From: Rhizobiales bacterium CCH10-E5
Lineage (GTDB): Bacteria > Pseudomonadota > Alphaproteobacteria > Rhizobiales > Beijerinckiaceae
Reading direction: 5' to 3'
DNA length: 41,468 nt
Assembly (NCBI GenBank): GCA_001556125.1
Contig: LSIG01000038.1
Coordinates: 1 to 41,468, forward strand
The notes under the pieces are model-generated. The model worked only from the letters and a program-made list of their open reading frames with translations. It had not been told where the DNA came from and did no database searches. The stretch's first letter is position 1. Each line of letters opens with the position of its first letter. The translations under genes were made by a program, and so were the position numbers. Shown here one piece after another: positions 17,890-25,419 of this stretch.

Positions 17890-18384
17890 ATGAAACGGCT
17901 TCTCCCGATCATGACCGCGACCCTGATCTGGTCGCTCGGCGCCAGCGCGCAGACGGCCATGCCGCCGCAGGATTTCGTCCACAAGGCCGCGGTCTCAACG
18001 ATGTTCGCCGTCGAATCGGCGACGCTCGCCTTGCACAAGACCACCTCGCCCGAGATCAAGAGCTTCGCCCACCGGCTGGCCAACGACCGCGGCACCACCG
18101 GCAGCAGCCTCCGGCAGATCATCGCCAAGCGCTCAGACATCGCGCTGCCGGAGCGCCCGGACGGGCGCCAGCTCGATCTGCTGCGCGATCTCGCTGCACT
18201 GCAGGGCCCGGAGTTCGACCGCGCCTATGTCGCCGCGCAACGGCAGGCACAGGAGGAAAGCCTCGCCGTGATCGCGGCCTATGCCGAGAGCCGTTCGGAC
18301 CCTGAACTCAAGGCCTTCGCCGAGAAAACGCTGCCGACGCTGCAAAAGCTCGACGCCGAGGCCAAGGCCCTGCCGAAGCCATAA
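17890..18384 (+). CDS. DUF4142 domain periplasmic protein
   Basis: The 164-residue product has a signal peptide (MKRLLPIMTATLIWSLGASA, then QTAMPP) and the DUF4142 helical bundle: QDFVHKAAVSTMFAVESATL, SPEIKSFAHRLANDRGTT and FDRAYVAAQRQAQEESLAVI. DUF4142 proteins are ferritin-like, exported, and common in stress regulons; no activity is established. ATG 17890 fits the signal peptide, with GGAAAGG about 12 bases upstream. It diverges from the hydratase gene and precedes the LysR gene by 89 bases. The EcfG-like promoter upstream suggests stress control rather than membership of the catabolic operon. Confidence 0.85.
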   Translation: MKRLLPIMTATLIWSLGASAQTAMPPQDFVHKAAVSTMFAVESATLALHKTTSPEIKSFAHRLANDRGTTGSSLRQIIAKRSDIALPERPDGRQLDLLRDLAALQGPEFDRAYVAAQRQAQEESLAVIAAYAESRSDPELKAFAEKTLPTLQKLDAEAKALPKP

Positions 18385-18473
18385 TAACCGCCTTGCCTGC
18401 CCGGCTCGCTTGACAGCGGGGCGCCGCTCCCCTCCGCTCGGCGTCAAAAGACGCTCAGGGGACGAAAGCGGCC

Positions 18474-19403
18474 ATGCTCACCTTGCGGCAGATCGAGGTG
18501 ATCCGCGCCATCATGATCACGGGCACGATCAGCGGCGCGGCCAAGCTGCTCGCGGTCTCGGCGCCGGGCATCAGCCGGCTGATGAAGCACACCGAGAAGA
18601 CGCTGCGGCTGAAGCTGTTCGAGCGGCGGCACGGCCGCTATGTGCCGACGCCGGAAGCCAACGACATCTTCGAGCAGATCAACGGGGTCTACAAGAAAGT
18701 CGACGACCTCCACTACACGCTGGCGCGGATCGAGCGCGGCGGCGGCGTCGAATTGCGGATCGGCTCGGTGCCGAGCATCTGCCATGTGATGGTGCCGCGC
18801 GCGATCGAGAAGCTGAAGCGCAAGCACCCGGACCTGCGGCTCGACATCAACATCCTCAAGATCGAGGAGGCGCTCGACTATCTGCTGCTCGGGCGCGGCG
18901 AGATCGCGGCGATGAGCTACAAGCTCGACCATCCGGGCATCGACTTCCTGCCGCTGAGCCGGGGCGAGCTGCTCTGCATCGTGCCCGACGGTCACGAACT
19001 CGCCGGGCGGCCGGTGATCTCGGCGACCGAGATCGTGCGCCATCCGCTGATCGGGATCGACCCGAACGACCCTTACGGGCGGATCATGGCCGAGATCTTC
19101 AGCCGCCAGGGCCTCGCCTACGACATCGTCATCAAGGCGCGCTTCGGCACCACCGTCTGCTCGCTGGTGCGCGCCGGGCTCGGCATCGCCGTGATCGACC
19201 AGTTCACCGTCGCGCATGGCTCGATGCAGGGCATCACGACCATCCCGATCGCCGAGCCGACGCAGTTTCAGACCTATGTCGCCATCAAGAACGACAAGGC
19301 GCCTTCGGTCTATGCCGAGACTTTCGTGACGCTGCTGCGGCAGGAGATGGACGCGGTGGTCAGGCCGCGTGCCCCAGAGTTAAGAAGCCGGCTGGCAGGA
19401 TAA
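18474..19403 (+). CDS. LysR-family transcriptional regulator
   Basis: The 309-residue protein has the LysR winged helix-turn-helix at residues 1-60 (LTLRQIEVIRAIMITGTISG, AVSAPGISRLMKHTEKTL, LFERRHGRYVPT). An effector-binding domain spans roughly 90-300 (ELRIGSVPSICHVMVPRAIE, IVPDGHELAG, GLGIAVIDQFTV). It lies directly upstream of, and in the same direction as, the dehydrogenase-transporter-dehydratase genes. It is probably their regulator, sensing a substrate or intermediate of that pathway. Codirectional placement is less usual than the divergent layout of many LysR genes. A 28-base inverted repeat follows its stop codon. Confidence 0.93.
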   Translation: MLTLRQIEVIRAIMITGTISGAAKLLAVSAPGISRLMKHTEKTLRLKLFERRHGRYVPTPEANDIFEQINGVYKKVDDLHYTLARIERGGGVELRIGSVPSICHVMVPRAIEKLKRKHPDLRLDINILKIEEALDYLLLGRGEIAAMSYKLDHPGIDFLPLSRGELLCIVPDGHELAGRPVISATEIVRHPLIGIDPNDPYGRIMAEIFSRQGLAYDIVIKARFGTTVCSLVRAGLGIAVIDQFTVAHGSMQGITTIPIAEPTQFQTYVAIKNDKAPSVYAETFVTLLRQEMDAVVRPRAPELRSRLAG

Positions 19404-19415
19404 CATCAGGTTAGG

Positions 19416-19443
19416 TAATGCGATCAAATTGGTCATCGCGTTA
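19416..19443 (+). promoter_or_regulatory. Candidate LysR operator, inverted repeat TAATGCGAT-N10-ATCGCGTTA
   Basis: Arms at 19416-19424 and 19435-19443 are inverted copies matching in 8 of 9 positions around a 10-base AT-rich spacer. The site starts 13 bases after the LysR stop codon and ends 71 bases before the start of the AroE-like gene. Its size, AT content and dyad symmetry suit a LysR-type site. Confidence 0.5.
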
Positions 19444-19514
19444 GCGCGAACGATCGGCTTATCTGATGGCGGCAACGCCTGCGGTCATGATGGGCGAGCC
19501 ACAGGGACGAGACG

Positions 19515-20399
19515 ATGCCGGACATTGCCATCGCCAACCGGACGAAGCGCGTGCTGCTGGGCCTGATCGGCACGCCGATCGCCCATTCCGCCGCGCCGGC
19601 GATGCATGAGGCCGCCGCGCGCGCAGCCGGTTTCGAGCTGCATTACCATCTGATCGAGGTGGCGGGCGCCGGCCGCGCCGATCTGGTCGCGATCCTCGAT
19701 GGCGTGCGCCGCATGGGCTTCTCGGGCATCAACGTCACCTATCCCTACAAGGAGGCGGTGGTGCCGCTGCTCGACGCGCTGTCTCCCGAAGCGCGGGCGA
19801 TGGGCGCGGTCAACACGGTCGTGGCGCGGGACGGCGTGCTGACCGGCCACAACACCGATGCGACCGGCTTCGCCACCGCCTATCGCGCGCTTGGGCGCAG
19901 CGATGGCGACGCCCCCGTCGCGATCATCGGCACGGGCGGGGTGGGCAAGGCGATCGGCTTCGCGCTGGCCGGCTGCGGCGTCAGCCATCTGAGGCTCTAT
20001 GACAGCGACCGCGCCAAGGCGCAGGCGCTGGCCGACCAGATCGGCACGCGCGCGCAGGTCGAGATCTGCAGCAGCGTCGAGGCGGCGGTGTCGGGCGCGG
20101 CGGGGCTCGTCAACGGCACGCCGGTCGGCATGCTGCCCAACCGCGACAGCCCCGTCCCCGCCGACCTCATCCGAAAGTCGCAGTGGGTGGCGGACGCCGT
20201 CTATCATCCCCTCTGGACACCGCTGCTCAAAGCCGCGCAGAAGGCGGGCGCCATGGTGATGACGGGCCGCGAGCTCAGCATCAACCAGGCCGTCGACGCC
20301 TTCGCGCTGTTCACCGGGGTCCAGGCCCCGGAGGGCGCGATCGCCGACGCCTTCGACCGATCCCTCGCCGCGCAGGAGGCCAGGCACCGCGCAGCCTGA
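19515..20399 (+). CDS. Shikimate/quinate dehydrogenase (AroE/YdiB-like, probably catabolic)
   Basis: The 294-residue enzyme interconverts shikimate (or quinate) and the 3-dehydro acid. It has IAHSAAPAMH at the substrate pocket, NVTYPYKE with catalytic Lys79, HNTDATGF with Asp115, and the nucleotide loop GTGGVGKA at 139-146. After the second Rossmann strand, LYDSDRAKA has Asp163, where NADP-type AroE enzymes have a basic NRT segment. This points to NAD use and an oxidative, catabolic direction, as in YdiB or QsuD. It is the first gene after the candidate operator and leads into the Liv-type transporter genes. A biosynthetic AroE role is the main alternative. Confidence 0.87.
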   Translation: MPDIAIANRTKRVLLGLIGTPIAHSAAPAMHEAAARAAGFELHYHLIEVAGAGRADLVAILDGVRRMGFSGINVTYPYKEAVVPLLDALSPEARAMGAVNTVVARDGVLTGHNTDATGFATAYRALGRSDGDAPVAIIGTGGVGKAIGFALAGCGVSHLRLYDSDRAKAQALADQIGTRAQVEICSSVEAAVSGAAGLVNGTPVGMLPNRDSPVPADLIRKSQWVADAVYHPLWTPLLKAAQKAGAMVMTGRELSINQAVDAFALFTGVQAPEGAIADAFDRSLAAQEARHRAA

Positions 20400-20478
20400 G
20401 ATCACGCCACGTCAAACACGGCCCAAGGGCCACCCAAGAAGACCAAGAAGACCAAAACCAGAGCTGGAGGAGACAAGA

Positions 20479-21615
20479 ATGAAGACCCCATGGATCATCG
20501 CTGCGGCCGTCACAGTCGGGCTGGCTGCGCCGGCGCTGGCGCAGGAGAAGGTGAAGCTCGTCAACGTGGTCGAGCTGTCGGGCGCGGGCGCGACCGCCGG
20601 CACGAACTGGAAGAACGGCATCGACCTCGCCGTCGCCGACATCAACGCCAAGGGCGGGATCCTCGGCCGACAGATCGAGATCGTGCATTACGACACGCAG
20701 ACCAACCCGGGTAACACCCGCGCCGCCGTGCAGCGCGCCATCGACGAGGGCACCTATGCGGTGCTCGGCCCGGTCTTCTCCGGCCCGATCGGCGCCTCCA
20801 TGCAGATCGCGCAGCGCGCCGAGATCGCGCAGATCGTCGGCGGCGAGGCGGCCGGCCTGACCAAGCAGGGCAACCAGTACCTCTTCCGCACCTCGCTCAG
20901 CCAGGCTGCGGCGATGCCGAAGATCGCCAAGTACCTCAAGGACACCGTCAAGGCCGGCTCGGTCGCCGTGGTCTGGGTCAACAACGACTTCGGCAAGGGC
21001 GGGCGCGACGCGATCATCCCCGAGCTCGAAAAGGTCGGCATCAAGGTCGCGGCCGACGTCTCGACCGAGCAGGGCCAGGCCGATTTCGCCGCCGACGCGA
21101 TCAAGATCAAGAACGCCAATGCCGACGCCGTCTTCGTCTATCTGAACGAGGAAGAGAGCGCCCGATTCCTGCGCGCCGCCAAGCAGCAGGGCATCACCAA
21201 GCCGATGGTCGGCGAGACGACGCTGCTCGGCGCCAAGGTGATCGAGCTCGCCGGCGACGCCGCCAACGGCGTGCGCGGCCATGTCGGCCTGTCGATCGAC
21301 GCGCCGATCCCGGCCTTCCAGGAGTTCGGCAAGAAGTTCCAGGCGAAGTACAACTACGCCTCCGACCATAACGGCCTGAAGGGCTACATGGCCGTCCACA
21401 TGATCAAGTGGGCGACCGAGAAGCAGAAGAAGTTCGACAAGAAGGGCGTCGCCGATACGCTGCGCGGCGCGACGATCAAGCCCTCCGAGGAGCCGGGCAT
21501 CCTGATCGAGACCACGGTCGAGACCAATGGCGACCTCGACCGCGAGAGCTTCCTCGCCGAGGTCCAGAACGGCAAGCAGGTGATCACGGCGACGCTGCCG
21601 AAGATCAAGCCGTAA
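20479..21615 (+). CDS. Liv-type ABC transporter substrate-binding protein
   Basis: This is the periplasmic binding protein of a high-affinity importer. The 378-residue product has a signal peptide ending in APALA before QEK, then a two-lobed type I fold: SGAGATAGTNWKNGIDLAV, GILGRQIEIVHYDTQTNPGN, VLGPVFSGP, VAVVWVNNDFGKGGRD and FVYLNEEESARFLRAAK. The fold is that of LivJ/LivK, but in this order many members bind aromatic or hydroaromatic acids. From the neighbouring genes I infer a shikimate- or quinate-like ligand. A strong site, GGAGGAGAC, lies just before ATG 20479. A palindromic repeat separates it from the permease genes, which may raise its level over theirs. Confidence 0.92.
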   Translation: MKTPWIIAAAVTVGLAAPALAQEKVKLVNVVELSGAGATAGTNWKNGIDLAVADINAKGGILGRQIEIVHYDTQTNPGNTRAAVQRAIDEGTYAVLGPVFSGPIGASMQIAQRAEIAQIVGGEAAGLTKQGNQYLFRTSLSQAAAMPKIAKYLKDTVKAGSVAVVWVNNDFGKGGRDAIIPELEKVGIKVAADVSTEQGQADFAADAIKIKNANADAVFVYLNEEESARFLRAAKQQGITKPMVGETTLLGAKVIELAGDAANGVRGHVGLSIDAPIPAFQEFGKKFQAKYNYASDHNGLKGYMAVHMIKWATEKQKKFDKKGVADTLRGATIKPSEEPGILIETTVETNGDLDRESFLAEVQNGKQVITATLPKIKP

Positions 21616-21644
21616 GGTCCCACGCTGCCGTAAGGCTGGTCTCT

Positions 21645-21757
21645 GTCATCCCGGGCGACCGAAGGGAGACCCGGGATCCATTCCGGCACGAGGCCGGAAA
21701 GGCTCAGGAATGGATCCCGGCTCTCCGCGGCGCAAGCGCCGCTGCGGCCGGGATGAC
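21645..21757. repeat. Long palindromic repeat, copy 2 (GTCATCCCGGG family)
   Basis: The outer arms GTCATCCCGG and CCGGGATGAC and the inner arms GGATCCATTCC and GGAATGGATCC fold into a long hairpin. The first 42 bases equal those of the element at 4266-4406 except for one base. It lies between the binding-protein gene and the first permease gene, inside the operon. Confidence 0.85.
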
Positions 21758-21802
21758 ACGGCACCTTTACAACGACGCTCTCCCCTCGAGCGAGGCACAC
21801 CC

Positions 21803-22681
21803 ATGGCCGAATTCATCGCCTATCTCATCGCCGGCATCGCCACGGGCGCGATCTATGCGCTGGCTGCGATCGGCTTCACGCTGGTCTGGCAGACCTCGCA
21901 GACGATCAACTTCGCCCAGGGCGAGTTCGTCATGCTGCCGGCCGTGCTGGTGCTGCTCGCGATCAAGCTGTTCGGCGCGCCAGTGTGGCTCGGCGCGCTG
22001 ATCGGCATCGCCGCCTTCATCCTGATCTTCGGCGTCGGCTTCAAGCTCACCGTGGTCGACCCGATGATCAAGCACGGCGTGCTGCCGCTGGCGATCGCCA
22101 CCATGGCGCTGTCGATCATCATGAAGGAAGGCGCCAAGGACGGGTTCTCGGCCGAGGCGCAGAACTTCCCCTCCTTCGTTCCCACCCGGACGATCGAGGT
22201 CTTCGGCGCGGCGATCTCGCTGCAGCATCTGGCGATCATCGCCTGCGCCTTCGCGGTCATCGGCCTGCTGCAATGGTTCGTCGGCGGCACGCGGCTCGGC
22301 CGGCAGATGCAGGCGACAGCGCAGAACCCGACGGTCGCGCGCATCCTCGGCATCCCGGTCGAGCGGATGGTGCTGTTGACCTTCGTGATCAACGCCGCGC
22401 TCGCCGTCGTCGCCTCGGTTCTGATCTCGCCGATCTACCTGGCGAAGTTCTCGAATGGCGAGGTCATCGGCCTGTTCGCCTTCATCGCCGCCATCGTCGG
22501 CGGCTTCAACCAGGTCCGCGGCGCGCTGGTCGGGGGGCTGATCGTCGGCATCGTCGACTCGATGGCCGCGGCCTATGTCTCGAGCTCCTACCGGCTGGCG
22601 GTGCCGCTGGTGCTGCTCGTCGTGATCATCCTGCTCAAGCCGGAAGGCCTGATGGGCCGCAAAGAGGAGCGCCGCGTATGA
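21803..22681 (+). CDS. Branched-chain amino acid-type ABC permease, LivH family
   Basis: This is one of two inner membrane subunits of the importer. The 292-residue protein has about eight membrane helices and the LivH signatures GAIYALAAIGFTLVWQTSQT, INFAQGEFVMLPAV, and GRQMQATAQNPTVARILGIP. The last contains the loop that contacts the ATPases. Near the end come KFSNGEVIGLFAFIAAIVGG and VRGALVGGLIVGIVDSMAAA. ATG 21803 begins the conserved N-terminus (MAEFIAYLIAGIATG); in-frame codons upstream lie in the repeat. It overlaps the next gene by four bases (ATGA), a sign of coupled translation. Confidence 0.93.
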   Translation: MAEFIAYLIAGIATGAIYALAAIGFTLVWQTSQTINFAQGEFVMLPAVLVLLAIKLFGAPVWLGALIGIAAFILIFGVGFKLTVVDPMIKHGVLPLAIATMALSIIMKEGAKDGFSAEAQNFPSFVPTRTIEVFGAAISLQHLAIIACAFAVIGLLQWFVGGTRLGRQMQATAQNPTVARILGIPVERMVLLTFVINAALAVVASVLISPIYLAKFSNGEVIGLFAFIAAIVGGFNQVRGALVGGLIVGIVDSMAAAYVSSSYRLAVPLVLLVVIILLKPEGLMGRKEERRV

Positions 22682-23694
22682 GCGTGCACGCGACCCGCGA
22701 CGCCGCCTCCCCTCGCCTCGGGCGGCTGCCGCTCGGCGGCACCTTCGACGGCGCCTTCCTGACCCTGCTCGCCGGCGCCGTGATCCTCTGGTTCGCGCCG
22801 GTCGGCATGGGCCGCTACGGCACCTATGTGCTCTCGCTCTGGCTGGTGATGAGCATCGCCGTGATGGGGCTGAATCTGACGCTGGGCTATGCCGGGCTGA
22901 AATCGCTGGCGCAGGCCGCCTTCATGGGGATGGGCGCTTATCTCACCGCGATCCTGACGACGAAATACGGCGTTTCCTGGTATGCCGCCTTCGGCCTTTC
23001 GGGCCTGCTGACCTTCGCGGTCGGCATCGTACTCGGCTTCCCGGCCCTGCGGGTGAAGGCGCATTACCTCGCCTTCGTGACGCTCGCCTTCTCGACGCTG
23101 GTCTGGCTGATCCTGCGCAACGAGCAGTGGCTGACCGGCGGCGTCTTCGGCATCTCCAACATCAACCGGCCGGACTTCTTCGGGATCAAGCTGTTCGGCG
23201 CGCTGGAATTCCACCGCTTCGTCGTCGTGGTGACCTTCATCCTGGCGGTGGCGCTGTGGTGGCTGATCCGCTCGCCTTGGGGCCGCGCCTTCACCGCGCT
23301 GCGCGAGAACCCGATCCGCGCCGCGAGCCTCGGCATCGACACGCGCGCCTATACGCTGCTCGCCTTCGCGATCGGCTCCGCCTATGCGGGTTTCGCGGGG
23401 GCGCTCTATGCGCCGCTGGTCGAGTTCATCGACCCCTCGCCGTTCTCATTGTCGCAGAGCTTCTTCCTGCTGCTGATGGTGGTGGCGGGCGGCTCCGGCT
23501 ATCTGCTCGGGCCCTTCGTCGGCGCGCTGCTCGGCGTCGTGCTGCCGGAATGGCTGCGCTTCGCCGGCTCGCTCTACCTGATCATCTTCGCCGCCATCGT
23601 GATGCTGCTGCTGATCGCCTGTCCGCAGGGGGTGAGCGGGCTGATGGAGCGGGCCTGGGCGAAGCTCACCGGCCAGCGGGGAGACGCCCGATGA
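22678..23694 (+). CDS. Branched-chain amino acid-type ABC permease, LivM family
   Basis: This is the second membrane subunit. The 338-residue protein has a short cytoplasmic N-terminus and about ten membrane helices. LivM signatures include GLNLTLGYAGLKSLAQAAFM, GMGAYLTAIL, the coupling segment GRAFTALRENPIRAASLGID, and GGSGYLLGPFVGALLGVVLP. The start is the ATG that overlaps the LivH stop. The 3' end overlaps the ATPase start by four bases (ATGA at 23691-23694). Confidence 0.93.
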   Translation: MSVHATRDAASPRLGRLPLGGTFDGAFLTLLAGAVILWFAPVGMGRYGTYVLSLWLVMSIAVMGLNLTLGYAGLKSLAQAAFMGMGAYLTAILTTKYGVSWYAAFGLSGLLTFAVGIVLGFPALRVKAHYLAFVTLAFSTLVWLILRNEQWLTGGVFGISNINRPDFFGIKLFGALEFHRFVVVVTFILAVALWWLIRSPWGRAFTALRENPIRAASLGIDTRAYTLLAFAIGSAYAGFAGALYAPLVEFIDPSPFSLSQSFFLLLMVVAGGSGYLLGPFVGALLGVVLPEWLRFAGSLYLIIFAAIVMLLLIACPQGVSGLMERAWAKLTGQRGDAR

Positions 23695-24434
23695 ACACGG
23701 TTCTGGAAGTCGACAACCTCCACAAGGCCTTCGGCGGCATCAAGGCGGTCAACGGGGTGTCCTTCTCCGTGAAGGAGGGCGAGATCCTCGGCATCATCGG
23801 GCCGAATGGCTGCGGCAAGTCGACCCTGTTCAACTGCATCCTCGGGCAGCTCGAGCCGACGGAGGGCCGCGTGAAGCTGGACGGCCGCGAGGTCACCAAC
23901 ATGCGCCCCTCGGATCTGAACCGGCTTGGCGTCAGCCGTACCTTCCAGCTGCTGCAGGTCTTCCCCGAGCTGACCGTCCGCGAGAACCTGATCCTCGCGG
24001 GCCAGGAGCATGAGGGCTCGATGCTGTCGCGCCTGTTCGGGGCGCGCGATGCCGGGCTCACCGAGAAGGCCGAGCAGATGATCGGCTTCTTCAAGCTCGG
24101 CCATCTCGCGGATGCCAAGGCGGGCGGGCTCTCCTATGGCCAGCAGAAGCTCCTCGACGCGGCGATGGCCTTCATGGCCGGCCCGCGCCTCGTGCTGCTC
24201 GACGAACCGGCGGGTGGCGTGAACCTCACCATGCTGGGCGACCTCAAGGAGCGGCTGCGCGCGATCAACGCCGAGCTGGGCGCGACCTTCGTCGTGATCG
24301 AGCACAACATGGATTTCGTGATGAGCCTTTGTTCGCGCGTGATCGTGCTGGCGGAGGGACGGGTGCTGGCGGAAGGCACGCCGGCCGAGGTCCGCGCCAA
24401 CCCGGCCGTGATCGACGCCTATCTGGGGCACTAA
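23691..24434 (+). CDS. ABC transporter ATP-binding protein, LivG family
   Basis: This is one of the two ATPases of the importer, on the cytoplasmic side. The 247-residue protein has Walker A GPNGCGKST, a Q-loop in VSRTFQLLQVFPELTVREN, the ABC signature as LSYGQQKLLD, Walker B LVLLDEPAGG, and the switch His in VIEHNMD. The signature motif reads LSYGQ in place of LSGGQ, which is usual in LivG proteins. The coding sequence is coupled to LivM by an ATGA overlap. Confidence 0.93.
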   Translation: MNTVLEVDNLHKAFGGIKAVNGVSFSVKEGEILGIIGPNGCGKSTLFNCILGQLEPTEGRVKLDGREVTNMRPSDLNRLGVSRTFQLLQVFPELTVRENLILAGQEHEGSMLSRLFGARDAGLTEKAEQMIGFFKLGHLADAKAGGLSYGQQKLLDAAMAFMAGPRLVLLDEPAGGVNLTMLGDLKERLRAINAELGATFVVIEHNMDFVMSLCSRVIVLAEGRVLAEGTPAEVRANPAVIDAYLGH

Positions 24435-24439
24435 CATCC

Positions 24440-24514
24440 GTCATGCTCGGGCTCGACCCGAGCATCTCCTGCAAGAGATTCTCGGGTCTGCGCTGCGCTC
24501 CGCCCGAGAATGAC
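24440..24514. repeat. Double-hairpin palindromic repeat between the two ATPase genes
   Basis: Two perfect nine-base-pair stems lie side by side: ATGCTCGGG/CCCGAGCAT (24443-24451 and 24457-24465) and ATTCTCGGG/CCCGAGAAT (24478-24486 and 24503-24511). The ends read GTCATGCTCGG and GAGAATGAC. It lies between livG and livF inside the operon and shares its GTCAT...ATGAC ends with the other long repeats here. Confidence 0.75.
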
Positions 24515-24536
24515 GCGGAAGGGAATGGAGACCGGA

Positions 24537-25274
24537 ATGACCACCCCCATCCTCGAACTCGACGGCGTGGTCGGCGGCTATGGCGCCATGACCATCCTGA
24601 ACGGCACGACGTTCAAGGTGCGCCGCGCCGCCATCACCACCGTGATCGGCCCCAACGGCGCCGGCAAATCGACCGTGTTCAAGGCGATTTTCGGCCTGCT
24701 GAAGCTGCGCGAGGGCGCGATCCGGCTGGACGGCACCGACATCACCAACTGGACCCAGCGCAAGCTGCTGGAGGCCGGCATCTGCTATGTGCCGCAGGGG
24801 CGCAACATCTTCCCCGAGCTGTCGGTGCGCCACAATCTCGAACTCGGTTCGGTCGCGGCGGGCGCGCATATCACCGACATGCCCCGGCGGATCGAGGCGG
24901 CGCTCGACCGTTTCCCGGCGCTGCGGGCCAAGGCCGATGTCCAGGCCTCGACGCTCTCGGGCGGGCAGCAGAAGCAGCTCGAGATCGTGCGCGGGCTCCT
25001 GCTCGATCCCAAGCTGGTGCTGATCGACGAGCCCTCGATCGGGCTCTCGCCGATGCTGGTGCAGGAGACCTTCGCGATCCTGATGGAGCTGCGCGCCAAG
25101 GGCGTCACCATCCTGATGATCGAGCAGAATGCCCGCTCGGCCCTGGAAATCTCGGATGAGGGTCTCGTGCTCGAACTCGGCCAGACCCGGATGCAGGGGC
25201 CGGCCGCGGAGATCCTCGCCGATCCGCGGGTGGCGCAGCTGTTTTTGGGCGGCGCCCTGACGAACGCGGCGTGA
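24537..25274 (+). CDS. ABC transporter ATP-binding protein, LivF family
   Basis: This is the second ATPase of the importer. The 245-residue protein has Walker A GPNGAGKST, the LivF-type GICYVPQGRNIFPELSVRHN, the ABC signature LSGGQQKQLE, Walker B LVLIDEPSIGLSP, and a C-loop MIEQNARSAL, where Gln replaces the switch His, as is usual in LivF. ATG 24537 is chosen because GGAG lies six bases upstream. In-frame ATGs at 24510 and 24525 would add a short unconserved tail. The gap from livG is unusually long for this operon because of the intervening repeat. Confidence 0.93.
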   Translation: MTTPILELDGVVGGYGAMTILNGTTFKVRRAAITTVIGPNGAGKSTVFKAIFGLLKLREGAIRLDGTDITNWTQRKLLEAGICYVPQGRNIFPELSVRHNLELGSVAAGAHITDMPRRIEAALDRFPALRAKADVQASTLSGGQQKQLEIVRGLLLDPKLVLIDEPSIGLSPMLVQETFAILMELRAKGVTILMIEQNARSALEISDEGLVLELGQTRMQGPAAEILADPRVAQLFLGGALTNAA

Positions 25275-25289
25275 TGGCCTCCCCTCGCC

Positions 25290-25380
25290 GTCATGCTCGG
25301 CCTCGTGCCAAGCATCCACGTCTCGAACACCGCCCTCGCCGAAGGAAGACGTGGATGGTCGGGACAAGCCCGACCATGAC
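25290..25380. repeat. Palindromic repeat between livF and the oxidoreductase gene
   Basis: An 11-base-pair stem, CATCCACGTCT/AGACGTGGATG (25313-25323 and 25347-25357), is joined to a smaller hairpin, GGTCGGG/CCCGACC (25357-25363 and 25369-25375). The whole is bounded by GTCATGCTCGG and GACCATGAC. It fills the gap between two genes of the operon and has no coding potential. Confidence 0.75.
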
Positions 25381-25419
25381 GGGACGCACAGGCTCACCAT
25401 CGCAAAGGACGACGACACT

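Noticed and set aside
21985..23694. A single 569-codon frame that would fuse part of the LivH region to LivM
   Set aside because: The first 230 codons are an off-frame reading of livH. The ATG at 22678, overlapping the livH stop, is the natural livM start.
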